Origin: Lentisphaeria bacterium
GTDB taxonomy: Bacteria > Verrucomicrobiota > Lentisphaeria > Victivallales > UBA1829
Length of the DNA stretch: 47,379 nucleotides
Reading direction: 5' to 3'
NCBI GenBank assembly: GCA_017629515.1
Contig: JAGBXB010000146.1
Span: 1-47,379 of the forward strand
Under the pieces are notes generated by a model that worked only from the letters and a program-made list of their open reading frames with translations, was not told where the DNA came from and searched no databases. Positions 39,210 through 47,379 of the stretch are shown here, piece by piece. Numbering within the stretch: the stretch's first letter is position 1; each line of letters opens with the position of its first letter. The position numbers and the translations under genes are program-made.

Positions 39210-40993
39210 AAATACTCCTTTCTGCTATTCCGTTTGATAATGGGCAATCAGGTATTTCCGTCTATATCAGAGAAATTGTCAAGGCTTTGGAAGAGCAAGG
39301 CCATAAACTGACCCTGATCGTTGAAGATGACGGAGCAAAAGAATTTGACCGCTTTGAACTTATCCGGATAAAGAAACGCCGGGCATTGTTTTCCATGCTG
39401 TACAGTTTATTCATACTGCCGTGGCGTATCAACTGGAAAAAGTTTGATTTCTGTATTATGCTTGCCGCAAACCGGAGAGTGTTCTGCCGTTATCCCATAT
39501 TTACCATTGCGGTCGTTCATGATTTATCACAATACCATGTACCGGTAAAATATGATAGATTCCGGATGTTTTACATCAAAAATATATTACCGTACTATGT
39601 CAGGAAGGCACAGAAAGTTGTTGCCATAAGCCAATCCACAAAAAATGATTTGATAAAATATTGGCATATCGCCGAAGAAAAAATCACAGTTGTCTATTGC
39701 GGGTTCACACCTCCTGCGGCAATGACAAGGGGGAAACTAAAGCAGATCCTTTACATATCGCGCATTGAGCATCCCGGAAAAAATCATTTGAATTTGTTGA
39801 AAGGTTTTGAACTTTTGCCGGAAAATCTGCGTGAAGAATATACTCTGGTCATGCCGGGGGCGGCCTGGAACGGCGCGGAAACGGTTTTTGAATATGCAAA
39901 GAAATCGCCCTGTGCAGAGAAATTCAACTTTACCGGATTTGTGGACTTTGGAAAACTCCCGGAACTTTATGCTCAAAGTTCCATGTATATATTCCCATCC
40001 AACTTTGAGGGGTTTGGACTTTCGCTGTTGGAAGCAATGTATGCGGGACTGCCCTGTGCCTGTTCCAATAATTCATCCCTCGGGGAGTTGGGGGATGGTG
40101 CCGCTGAATTGTTCGATCCGTCATCTCCGCAGGCAATAGCAGGAGCCATGCAGAAAATCCTGGAGAAACCGGATTATCAGAAACTTCTGATTCAAAAAGG
40201 CAAAGAAAAATCTGCCAATTTCAGTTGGCGGAATACTGCAAAAGGTTTGGTGGATGTTTTTCAATCCAAACAGGCAATAATTTTCGGCGTATCCTTCTTC
40301 CGGGGAACAATGACAGAAGCGTTGGAAAAAATAGATAATCTTATTAAGAGCAGACAGAATCATCATGTTGCTTTTATTAACGCCCATTGTTTGAATATTG
40401 CTTATAAAGACAGCAGATACAAGGAGGTGCTCAATACTTGTTCAGAGGTGTTTGCCGATGGGATCGGAGCAAAAATCGGAGCAAAGATTTTGGGCTATAA
40501 AGTGGAAGAGAATGTCAATGGAACAGATATGTTTCCCCTTCTTGCTCAAAAACCTTACCGCATTTATCTTTTCGGAGGAGCCCCGAAAGTAGCGGAAAAG
40601 GCATTGGAAAAAGCCAGAGCCATTGGCGGGGATGCCGTATTTGTCGGGTGCGCGGATGGATTCTTCAAAGAAAAAAGTGAAGAGGAAGTTTTTGCCGAAC
40701 TGAAAGCATTGAAGCCTGATCTTGTTCTGGTCGCCCTTGGTGTACCCAAACAGGAGTTGTGGATCAATGAGCATCTGCAGGATTTTCCCAATTGCACAGC
40801 TGTCGGCGTTGGCGGGTTGCTGGATTTTGTATCCGGACGCATTCCCAGAGCCCCGTTGTGGATGAGAAAATGCAATATAGAATGGTGCTACCGGCTTTAT
40901 AATGAGCCGATAAGATTATTTAAACGGTATATCATCGGAAATCCGCTGTTTATTGCGAGAGTATTCCTATATAAATCATGGAGACGAAAATGA
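39206..40993 (+). CDS. Fused GT4 and GT26 (WecG/TagA/CpsF) glycosyltransferase
   Basis: The 595-residue protein joins two transferases. Residues 1-345 are a GT4 enzyme (GISVYIREIVKAL, YISRIEHPGKNHLNLL, FPSNFEGFGLSLLEAM). Residues about 350-595 are a complete GT26 domain with FINAHCLNIAYKD, ADGIGAKIGAKILG, NGTDMF and VALGVPKQELWI, as in WecG and TagA, which add N-acetylmannosamine-type sugars to a lipid-linked acceptor. The fusion implies that two successive sugars are added by one polypeptide. The linkage order is unknown. Confidence 0.92.
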   Translation: MKILLSAIPFDNGQSGISVYIREIVKALEEQGHKLTLIVEDDGAKEFDRFELIRIKKRRALFSMLYSLFILPWRINWKKFDFCIMLAANRRVFCRYPIFTIAVVHDLSQYHVPVKYDRFRMFYIKNILPYYVRKAQKVVAISQSTKNDLIKYWHIAEEKITVVYCGFTPPAAMTRGKLKQILYISRIEHPGKNHLNLLKGFELLPENLREEYTLVMPGAAWNGAETVFEYAKKSPCAEKFNFTGFVDFGKLPELYAQSSMYIFPSNFEGFGLSLLEAMYAGLPCACSNNSSLGELGDGAAELFDPSSPQAIAGAMQKILEKPDYQKLLIQKGKEKSANFSWRNTAKGLVDVFQSKQAIIFGVSFFRGTMTEALEKIDNLIKSRQNHHVAFINAHCLNIAYKDSRYKEVLNTCSEVFADGIGAKIGAKILGYKVEENVNGTDMFPLLAQKPYRIYLFGGAPKVAEKALEKARAIGGDAVFVGCADGFFKEKSEEEVFAELKALKPDLVLVALGVPKQELWINEHLQDFPNCTAVGVGGLLDFVSGRIPRAPLWMRKCNIEWCYRLYNEPIRLFKRYIIGNPLFIARVFLYKSWRRK

Positions 40994-41901
40994 GAAAAAT
41001 TGTTACAGTCATTGCCTTTGTTTTTATTGTATTGAGCTTTACAGGATGTACCACATCACCTTATGATTACGGTACAAACTGGCTGATACGGGAAAATGAT
41101 GTGCCGCAGTATCATTCCAGATTTGATTTGTTTTACATCGGCAGAGCCCCTGCCGGATATGGTGATACACATGATATCCAGTTCAACTGGACAAAGACTC
41201 ATACCAACGATATTTTCGGACGGGGGGTAAGAGTTTTTGCTCCGGAAATCCCCAATCCCGATGTAAAAAATGTTTCAGAGGCATTGAAGTATTATCTTGA
41301 GCATTTTCACGAACCGGGGCATCCGTTTGTTTTACTTGCAGAAGGGAAAGGGGCGGACCTGCTTTATGCGGCAATGCAAAAGGTCAGCGATCTGACAGTG
41401 AAAAATGGTTTTATTGCCGCTTATTTGCCTGATATGAAGGCTAAAACAGCAAAGCAAATAGCAGATGATTTTTACTGGGATGATTTGAAAGCTGCTGAAA
41501 ATGCAGATGATTATGGAGTGATCATAACCTGGACAAGCCGTATCAATAATGAAAAACTGGATGATCCGGCACTGAAAAAAGGAATTTACTGCATCAATCC
41601 TCTGAATTGGAAATTGGATGCCACACGCGGAACAGCCAAAGAAAATATCAAAGCAGTATTTTATATGCCTGAACATAAAAATATTTTCTGGCGCAAGGTG
41701 GAAGTAAAGAATTTTTGCGGAGCTGTTATAGATACAGAAAATGGGGTTTTGGATATCAACTGCCCGTTGCCGCTGCTGCATGTGATCAATGGCAAATTTT
41801 CCAACAACTGTATTTCTATTTTTGCCGGAAATATTGCGGAAAATGCCTCCCGCAGAACGAAAAATCTGATAAAGGACCGGGAATGGGAAGGAGTAAAGTA
41901 A
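40990..41901 (+). CDS. DUF3089-like alpha/beta-hydrolase lipoprotein without serine nucleophile
   Basis: The 303-residue lipoprotein starts at ATG 40990 (4-nt overlap with the previous stop); an ATG at 40978 would add MEKT-like residues. The lipobox FTGC puts the lipid on Cys20. The order DLFYIG, VRVFAPEI, VSEALKYYLEHF and HPFVLLAEGKGADLL follows DUF3089 proteins, where the last segment usually reads GHSQG. Here the Ser position is Gly119 (A-E-G-K-G), so the nucleophile is missing. It may bind a ligand or act as a structural factor in the periplasm or outer membrane. Confidence 0.65.
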   Translation: MRKIVTVIAFVFIVLSFTGCTTSPYDYGTNWLIRENDVPQYHSRFDLFYIGRAPAGYGDTHDIQFNWTKTHTNDIFGRGVRVFAPEIPNPDVKNVSEALKYYLEHFHEPGHPFVLLAEGKGADLLYAAMQKVSDLTVKNGFIAAYLPDMKAKTAKQIADDFYWDDLKAAENADDYGVIITWTSRINNEKLDDPALKKGIYCINPLNWKLDATRGTAKENIKAVFYMPEHKNIFWRKVEVKNFCGAVIDTENGVLDINCPLPLLHVINGKFSNNCISIFAGNIAENASRRTKNLIKDREWEGVK

Positions 41902-42834
41902 ATGAGTTTTTTTGACTGTCTGCCGTGTTTTATACTCAATCATTCGCCTAAAATCATCGTGTCGTTTGAAATGGATTTTTTGCGGAATTTATCTGCTTTT
42001 CAAAAAGCGGTACCGCAAAATGAAAAATTTACTTTGTTTTTGCAGTTGGGGTGGTCTGCTGAACTTCCGGAAGTTGCAAATGAGTTGAAAAACAGACTTG
42101 CCGAAGCTGAAAATATATTCCCGGAGGCAAGATTTATTATCCTTGCCAACTCCCCCGGAGAAGTGGAAGTTATCAAGGATTTCTGCGAGGTATATCTGGC
42201 TAATCACAATGCTTTTCTTGATCCTTCACGCTATCCGTTGGCAAAAAAGGGCAAACGCAAATTCGATGCGGTTTACATTGCCCGCATCACTCCATTTAAA
42301 AGGCATTTCCTTGCAGAGAAAATAAACAACCTACATTTGATTGGAAGTTATTCTGAAAAAGAAAAAGATTATTTCATGCAGACAATAAGCAATTTTTCTG
42401 AAGCCAGATGGAGTCAGAAGGTACCTTCTTTTTTCATTGGCAGAAAGATTTGCGAAGCTGCCTGCGGGCTTGCGCTTTCCGCCGTTGAGGGCGCAATGTT
42501 TTCCTGCGGAGAATATACACTTTGCGGTGTGCCGGTAGTCAATACCCGTAATCTGGGCGGGCGTGATACACTCCTGCCAGAGTTTGCTTTCCGTTATGCC
42601 GAGGAGACTGCCGATAGTGTAGCTGAAAATGTGGATCATTGGGTAAGAAATCCTGTTGATCCTTCTGAAATCCGTAATGGATTCCTGAAATTGGCAACGC
42701 CGCAAAAAGAACTGGTACAGGATTTGATCAATTCGATTGCCGGGAAAAAAGTTCAATTACCCCACAAATTGAACATAAGATGCCGCTTGCTGCCCCATAC
42801 AAAATTACTGCATGGGATCCGCAGAATAAAATAA
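41902..42834 (+). CDS. Probable glycosyltransferase (GT-B/GT4-like), divergent
   Basis: The 310-residue protein has a C-terminal half with LSAVEGAMFSCGEYTLCGVPVVNTRNLGGRD near residue 192, similar to the donor-binding part of GT4 enzymes, and a hinge-like FDAVYIARITPFKRH near 120. The N-terminal Rossmann half is short, so it may be shortened or act on an unusual acceptor. An AAGGAG site stands 8 nt before the ATG. It is the last gene of the long operon; no GC-rich terminator is visible after it. Confidence 0.7.
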   Translation: MSFFDCLPCFILNHSPKIIVSFEMDFLRNLSAFQKAVPQNEKFTLFLQLGWSAELPEVANELKNRLAEAENIFPEARFIILANSPGEVEVIKDFCEVYLANHNAFLDPSRYPLAKKGKRKFDAVYIARITPFKRHFLAEKINNLHLIGSYSEKEKDYFMQTISNFSEARWSQKVPSFFIGRKICEAACGLALSAVEGAMFSCGEYTLCGVPVVNTRNLGGRDTLLPEFAFRYAEETADSVAENVDHWVRNPVDPSEIRNGFLKLATPQKELVQDLINSIAGKKVQLPHKLNIRCRLLPHTKLLHGIRRIK

Positions 42835-43131
42835 AGTTTTTTGTAAAAAAGTGAACATTTGTGACCTGTGATGATGCTACTGAATTTTGTGTAAAAAATA
42901 TAAAAATGGCAGAATCATAAAAACAGGAAAAACAATATTTCAAAAAATTTAGAAAATATCGGCGGAAGCAATTACAAAAGTTGCACTTGCCGGGTATAGA
43001 AATAATTTCCGTCAGCTATGGATAACGGGAGACCTCTTTCCTGAATTGCCGGAAAAATGGCGGCACATCTGCAGATATGGGTATTTGCCTCTGAATTTGA
43101 GAAATTTTTCTTCCTTTCTTCTGCCTCTTAC
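42835..43131. other. Intergenic region without a confident gene
   Basis: An A/T-rich stretch with a short TTTTTT-GT-AAAAAA hairpin at 42837-42850. A rightward open frame from about 42952 to 43134 has no start codon but a protein-like composition (LFPELPEKWRHICRYG). It could be a gene remnant. I see no tRNA, promoter or GC-rich terminator here. Confidence 0.4.
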
Positions 43132-43162
43132 TTGAAAAAAAGAAAAATGGAAGTATTATAAT
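43132..43162 (+). promoter_or_regulatory. Promoter for the TPR lipoprotein and dnaG
   Basis: TTGAAA (43132-43137) and a perfect TATAAT (43157-43162) are separated by 19 bp, slightly long. The start codon follows 35 bp later. Confidence 0.55.
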
Positions 43163-43196
43163 GGGGTGTATATTAATATTATAAAAGAAGGTTTTT

Positions 43197-43961
43197 ATGG
43201 AAATGATGTGCAGAAATATTTTTCGTTGGATGGTTCCGGTTCTTGTGATGTTTTTTCTTGTTTCCTGCGGGGAAAAGGAGATCCTCTCTGATGTGCTTTT
43301 AAGTCAGTGTCTCACCGAAGCAGAAAAGGGCAACTGGGAGGGGGCGGAAAAACTTTCCTCCGCTGTTCTTGCCAGAGACAAAAATAATATCCATGCCCTG
43401 ATCCTGCAAGCTCTTGCCATGCACAATACCGATCGTTTACAGGAGGCTATGGACAGTATCTCTTCTGCAGTAAAACTTGCTCCCGGCAACTTTTATGCAC
43501 AATATCTCAACGGGTATTTTGCCTATAAAAGCGGCAGATATAAAGAGGCTGTACGCCCCCTCAATATGGCACAGAATTTGAAGCCGGATGATCTCAATAC
43601 ACTCGTTCTTCTTGCCCAGACCCATTATAAATTGAAAAATGACCGGCTGGCCATTTCCTTTTACAAAAAATTGGCACTCCATCCCAAATACAAAAACAGT
43701 GCTACGCCTGTGAATGCTCTGGGTATCCTGTATTACCGTTCCAATCCCAAACTTGCGGAAATGTATTTCCTCAATGCGGCAAAGCGTGCCAAAGTACAGG
43801 AACACCCGCTTACTTCCTACAACAGTGCTGTTTTTTATGAATTGACCCGCAATAAAAAATCTGCCGTGGTGAACTACCGGAAGTTTGTTGCTGAAACCAA
43901 AGACAAAGCCGGGTTCGGGCCTTTGCGGGAAAAGGTCCTTCTCCATTTGAAAAATTTTTAA
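43197..43961 (+). CDS. TPR-repeat lipoprotein
   Basis: The 254-residue protein has an N-terminal signal with lipobox LVSC (Cys23) and about four to five tetratricopeptide repeats (for example NFYAQYLNGYFAYKSGRYKEA near residue 100). It is likely anchored in a membrane facing the periplasm as a protein-protein scaffold. An AGAAGG site lies 5 nt before the ATG at 43197. It is 26 bp upstream of dnaG and may be cotranscribed. The partner is unknown. Confidence 0.85.
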   Translation: MEMMCRNIFRWMVPVLVMFFLVSCGEKEILSDVLLSQCLTEAEKGNWEGAEKLSSAVLARDKNNIHALILQALAMHNTDRLQEAMDSISSAVKLAPGNFYAQYLNGYFAYKSGRYKEAVRPLNMAQNLKPDDLNTLVLLAQTHYKLKNDRLAISFYKKLALHPKYKNSATPVNALGILYYRSNPKLAEMYFLNAAKRAKVQEHPLTSYNSAVFYELTRNKKSAVVNYRKFVAETKDKAGFGPLREKVLLHLKNF

Positions 43962-43987
43962 GAGCAGCATAACTTCCGGAACAGAAT

Positions 43988-46321
43988 ATGGGCGGACTTA
44001 TTCCTGAAGAGATCATTGATGAGATCTCCACACGGGCGGATATCGTGGAAGTGGTACAAAAATATGTACCGCTTCAACGCGCAGGAAGCCGGTGGAAGGC
44101 CTGCTGTCCTTTTCATCAGGAGAAAACCCCTTCTTTTGTAGTCAATCCCGCCTCCAACTCCTGTCATTGCTTCGGTTGCGGTAAAGGGGGAAGTGTTTTC
44201 AAATTCCTTATGGAAATGGAAAACCTCTCTTTTCCCGAAGCTGCAAGGATGCTGGCAAGGTGGTATAATGTTATGATCCCCGAACCGGAACGGTTTACTT
44301 TCCATAAAGGGGAGAAAGTCAATACAAAAGAAAATTACAACATCCGGGAAAGATTATATTTACTGCATGAAAAACTTGCTGCATGGTACATGGGAAATCT
44401 GAAAAACTCCCGTAATGCAAAAGCAAGTGCCTATTTCGCCACAAGAAATATGCGGGAGGAAAGCGCAAACCGTTTTATGGTAGGAGCGTCTCTGGATGAA
44501 TGGGACGGGATGATGAAATGGGCGGAACAGGAAAAATTCACTCTGGATGAGTTGAAATTAGCTCATCTTGTTTCTGAAAGCAGTAAGACCCCCGGCAAAT
44601 ATTTTGACTTTTTCCGCAACCGCCTGATGTTTCCCATCTGGGATGAACAGGTGAGGGTCGTCGGATTCAGTGCCAGGCAGATCGATCCCGCACAGGGCGG
44701 CGGTAAATATGTGAACAGTATGGAAAGCCCCATCTTCAAAAAAAGTAAACTTCTGTATGGTTTGAATTTTGCCAGAAAAAGTATCGGGGAGAAAAAATAT
44801 GCCGTCATCTGCGAAGGCCAGATGGATGTGATTGCCATGCACACCGCCGGAGTGACCAATGCCATTGCCCCCCAGGGAACGGCTTTCGGGGAAGAACAGG
44901 CAAAGATCATCAAAAGATGCTTCTTTGACGGTAATATGCAGATCACTCTTGCCACCGATGCGGACAGTGCCGGGATCAAGGCGGCAATAAGGGATGCAGA
45001 GATCCTTCTGCCTATGGGGGCAAGTTTGAAAGTGGCAACTTTTCCCGGGGGAAAAGACCCGGATGAACTTTTGAAAAATTCCGGAGCGCAAGCCGTTGTG
45101 GATGCCGTGGAAAATGCCGGAGACTTTTTTGAATTTCTTTATGACCGTTTCACCAACGGCATACCTCCCTCCACGCCTGCGGAAAAGGCTTCCACTGCGG
45201 AAAAGATCCTGAAATATATCCGGCTTATGGATAGTACCATTGCGCAAGACAGTTACATTCAGTGGCTGGGCGATAAAGTAGGTTTATCCCCCGGAACCAT
45301 CCGCAGTGAGATGAGCCGTCAGAATATTCTGCAGCAATCCGGTTTCCGGAAATATCCGGAAAGAAATTATGATGACGGTACAGAAGAATATACGGCACAA
45401 AAAGAAAAAAATGAGAAAAATCTTCCGGATTCTGAAAAAGATCCCCGTCTGCATCAGGCATTTGCCGAGTTGTTGAAAGTATTGCTGAAAAGTAAAAAAT
45501 CCACGGAAAAAGCGGCGGCGGAACTTCCGGCGGAAGTAATGGATCAGGGGCCGTTATCTATCGCTGTGGAAACGGTCATTGAAGCACAGATCAATGGGGA
45601 GTGGCAGTTGGCTCCTTCTCTCATCACCAAAAAAATGACTCTTTCTTCCATGGAATCGCCGGAACTTGATGAGATCCTTGCTCATGCGGGGGAGGAAGAG
45701 AAGATCCCCGCCGCAGTTGAAGAGCCTTCACCGGAAACGCCGCAACAACCCATGTCAAGGCAGGAGGCTATGCGCAATGCCCGGGCGGAAGCAAAGTTGC
45801 GGGAACTGGGACTGCCTACTTCCGAACAGGCTCGCAACAATATGGCCGCGGTCAATGAGAAAAAACGGCGGAGGGAGATCGACAAGAAAACCGTGGAAGA
45901 TTGTATTTTTGTGATCAGACGCCATTTCCTTACAAAAAAGAATCTGCTCCTGAAAGAAAAAATATTGAAGACCCCGCCGGGAAAAGCACGCAATGAACTG
46001 CTTATTGAGTCGGTTCTGCTTACAAGAGAGTTGATGAAACTCAATAATCCGGAATTTGAAATGAATATCCCTCCGCCGGTCCTTCCGCCGGAAAATCCTG
46101 CGGATAATGAAGATTTTTCCGGGGAAATCAATGCAAATCCCCAAGAGGAAACGGTGCCGGAAAATGCACAGGAAACTATGCAGAATATTTCCCTGCAGAA
46201 AGAGGAGGAATCCTTTGAAGCATACCGGGAAGTACCACCATCTGATTATCAGGAAGAAGAGCCATTCGTGGAAGAGGGAATGGAAGAAGAGATCATAGAA
46301 CTGCCGGATATACTGCAATAA
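43988..46321 (+). CDS. dnaG: DNA primase with extended acidic C-terminus
   Basis: The 777-residue protein makes RNA primers for replication. The N-terminal CHC2 zinc finger (Cys40, His43, Cys61, Cys64) is followed by the RNA polymerase core. This contains the Toprim fold with CEGQMDVIAMHTAG near 277 and ATDADSAGIKA near 322. The C-terminal part (about 480-720) should bind the DnaB helicase. The protein is longer than typical primases of about 600 residues. The extra length is a Pro/Glu-rich, strongly acidic tail (EEEPFVEEGMEEEIIELPD near the end). No rpoD or rpsU neighbour is seen. Confidence 0.95.
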   Translation: MGGLIPEEIIDEISTRADIVEVVQKYVPLQRAGSRWKACCPFHQEKTPSFVVNPASNSCHCFGCGKGGSVFKFLMEMENLSFPEAARMLARWYNVMIPEPERFTFHKGEKVNTKENYNIRERLYLLHEKLAAWYMGNLKNSRNAKASAYFATRNMREESANRFMVGASLDEWDGMMKWAEQEKFTLDELKLAHLVSESSKTPGKYFDFFRNRLMFPIWDEQVRVVGFSARQIDPAQGGGKYVNSMESPIFKKSKLLYGLNFARKSIGEKKYAVICEGQMDVIAMHTAGVTNAIAPQGTAFGEEQAKIIKRCFFDGNMQITLATDADSAGIKAAIRDAEILLPMGASLKVATFPGGKDPDELLKNSGAQAVVDAVENAGDFFEFLYDRFTNGIPPSTPAEKASTAEKILKYIRLMDSTIAQDSYIQWLGDKVGLSPGTIRSEMSRQNILQQSGFRKYPERNYDDGTEEYTAQKEKNEKNLPDSEKDPRLHQAFAELLKVLLKSKKSTEKAAAELPAEVMDQGPLSIAVETVIEAQINGEWQLAPSLITKKMTLSSMESPELDEILAHAGEEEKIPAAVEEPSPETPQQPMSRQEAMRNARAEAKLRELGLPTSEQARNNMAAVNEKKRRREIDKKTVEDCIFVIRRHFLTKKNLLLKEKILKTPPGKARNELLIESVLLTRELMKLNNPEFEMNIPPPVLPPENPADNEDFSGEINANPQEETVPENAQETMQNISLQKEEESFEAYREVPPSDYQEEEPFVEEGMEEEIIELPDILQ

Positions 46322-46333
46322 AAAGGAATGAAG

Positions 46334-46963
46334 ATGAATATCGTGGATCTTACATGGGATTTTATCGGGGAAAGATTTGCTCCGGAGATCAGAAAAGAGG
46401 AAATTTTTTTAAAATCCGGAAAGACGGAATATACCGGGATCGTTTATACTTTCACCCATGACGGCATGAGTGGTACATATATAGATTTTCCCGGGCACAT
46501 TGCCGAAACCGATAATGGGGTCACAGCGGAAAATTTTCCCGTAAGTGATCTGTACCGGATCAAGGCGGATGTGGTAAGGTTTCACAAGAAAAGCGGGGAG
46601 GGGGCTGTAACCGCAGAGGATTTACAGGGGAAACTGCCCATGACGGACGGGGAAAGCAAGGCTCTCATCATCAACGCTCTGGGGGAGAAAAATCCCAAAG
46701 ATATTGAGGAAAGAAGCGTATATCTTTCCGACTGTGCCGTGGAGTGGATCATCAAACACAAATATAAGATCCTTGTGTCGGATATTTATGAAAGTCAGGC
46801 TCTGCACGGGGTTTTTCTCAAACTTTTTGCAGCAGGGATAAGTACAGTATGTATGCCGGTAAATCTTTATAAACTGCCGGAAACCCCTCTTTTGCTTACT
46901 GTCCTTTTTGCAAGAATGCCTGCTGTAACGCAACTGCCATGCAGGGTTGTGGCGGAATTTTGA
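46334..46963 (+). CDS. Cyclase-family protein with altered metal motif
   Basis: The 209-residue protein belongs by sequence shape to the cyclase/kynurenine-formamidase family (PF04199). The usual motif HxGTHxDxPxH reads MSGTYIDFPGH here, so two of the His positions are Met and Tyr while Asp and the last His remain. A different metal geometry or no hydrolase activity is possible. Start 46334 is favoured because AAGGA lies 6 nt upstream; the ATG at 46328 sits directly against it. It follows dnaG by 12 bp. Confidence 0.75.
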   Translation: MNIVDLTWDFIGERFAPEIRKEEIFLKSGKTEYTGIVYTFTHDGMSGTYIDFPGHIAETDNGVTAENFPVSDLYRIKADVVRFHKKSGEGAVTAEDLQGKLPMTDGESKALIINALGEKNPKDIEERSVYLSDCAVEWIIKHKYKILVSDIYESQALHGVFLKLFAAGISTVCMPVNLYKLPETPLLLTVLFARMPAVTQLPCRVVAEF

Positions 46964-47020
46964 AACATGGATAAAAACTGGATAAGTATTAAAAATATTA
47001 CATGAAAAGGAGAAGAGATC

Positions 47021-47379
47021 ATGGCTGAAATGACAAAAGAAATCCTTGCCGGAAAATTGCAGGGTTTGGGACTGGAAAAAGGGGATAAAGTACTGCTCCA
47101 CAGTTCGTATTTAAGTTTGGGCGGCGTACAGGGCGGCCCGGAAAAGGCAGTGGATGCCTTTTTGGATGTTCTGGGGGAAGAGGGGACTCTTCTTGTTCCC
47201 ATTTTCGGCTCACTGGGAGTGCTTACAGAGGTGGTCAGAAAACGTGCCAACGCTGTGATCGACCCCTGTCCCGTGGGAACTCTTGCCGCCATCGGTAAAG
47301 ATGCGGCAACTCTCCTGAATGACCATTGGAAAGCCGATACAGCCCACGGAAAAGATACCCCCTTTACCCGTCTTGCGGA
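47021..47379 (+). CDS. AAC(3)-family N-acyltransferase-like protein, N-terminal part
   Basis: Beginning at ATG 47021 with AAAAGGAGAAG in front, the frame runs off the window after 119 codons. The start resembles the aminoglycoside 3-N-acetyltransferase family (KVLLHSSYLSLGGVQGG, EEGTLLVPIFG, CPVGTLA). These enzymes use acetyl-CoA. Many chromosomal members in anaerobes do not act on antibiotics, so a resistance role should not be assumed. The gene lies 57 bp after the cyclase gene. Confidence 0.8.
   Translation, partial: MAEMTKEILAGKLQGLGLEKGDKVLLHSSYLSLGGVQGGPEKAVDAFLDVLGEEGTLLVPIFGSLGVLTEVVRKRANAVIDPCPVGTLAAIGKDAATLLNDHWKADTAHGKDTPFTRLA

Noticed and set aside
30813..42834. Reading the operon as cellulose synthesis because of the GH9 gene
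   Set aside because: There is no BcsA-type synthase. The pathway is lipid-linked (sugar-phosphate transferase, Wzx, Wzy), so the polymer is a heteropolysaccharide.
47021..47379. Antibiotic-resistance call for the AAC(3)-like gene
   Set aside because: Only the N-terminal part is visible, and many chromosomal homologues have no proven activity on aminoglycosides.

Overview
The window looks like a chromosomal segment from a Gram-negative, anaerobic-type bacterium of the Lentisphaerota (Victivallales-like) branch of the PVC group. This placement is an inference from gene content. It rests on a pseudopilin-like protein with an [10 protein letters not shown]-terminus encoded beside a DUF4838 glycan enzyme, AraC regulators next to glycan hydrolases, a fused E1 alpha/beta 2-oxoacid dehydrogenase, Wza-type lipoproteins and an exosortase. 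I see no rRNA, tRNA, CRISPR array, transposase or phage gene.

Region 1 (1-7671): a leftward glycan-utilisation cluster (partial PHP-like protein, DUF4838 protein with a duplicated C-terminal module, pseudopilin-like protein, GH42-like hydrolase) with a divergent AraC regulator. The two face-to-face promoters overlap. Region 2 (7747-13564, leftward): a CorC/HlyC-type membrane protein followed by an NAD synthase whose glutaminase domain has lost its catalytic residues; then leuC-leuD-cupin from a clear promoter to a clear terminator; then an unrecognised 54-residue basic protein and a long-loop inverted repeat. Region 3 (13722-18413, rightward): a DeoR-type regulator and the E1 and E2 components of a 2-oxoacid dehydrogenase complex with strongly biased codons, closed by a good terminator.

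Region 4 (18604-42834, rightward) is the centrepiece: a roughly 24-kb run of nineteen tightly packed genes, ten of whose junctions are 4-nt ATGA overlaps. It starts from a consensus-like promoter that overlaps a small palindrome. The first gene encodes a secreted protein ending in a PEP-CTERM-like tripartite tail (PLPG, hydrophobic segment, KKRKK). It is followed by a TPR membrane protein, an exosortase with intact Cys/Arg/His, and a membrane protein with an EpsI-like domain. Then come a Wzx/Wzy-type exopolysaccharide machine (initiating sugar-phosphate transferase, Wzz-like protein, Wza lipoprotein, Wzy/ligase, Wzx, five or six glycosyltransferases) and unusual accessories: a GH9 hydrolase, a phosphodiesterase-superfamily protein, two nucleotidyltransferase-like proteins, a STAS protein without the usual serine, and a DUF3089-like lipoprotein without the serine nucleophile. 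I read this as a dedicated exosortase system in which one co-encoded protein is sorted together with synthesis of a particular surface polysaccharide.

Region 5 (43132-47379): a TPR lipoprotein, DNA primase with an extended acidic C-terminus, a cyclase-family protein with altered metal-ligand positions, and the start of an AAC(3)-fold acyltransferase. A recurring theme is the apparent pseudoenzyme or altered enzyme (NadE glutaminase half, DUF3089 lipoprotein, STAS protein, cyclase). These calls rest on motif inspection by eye, not on alignments or structures.
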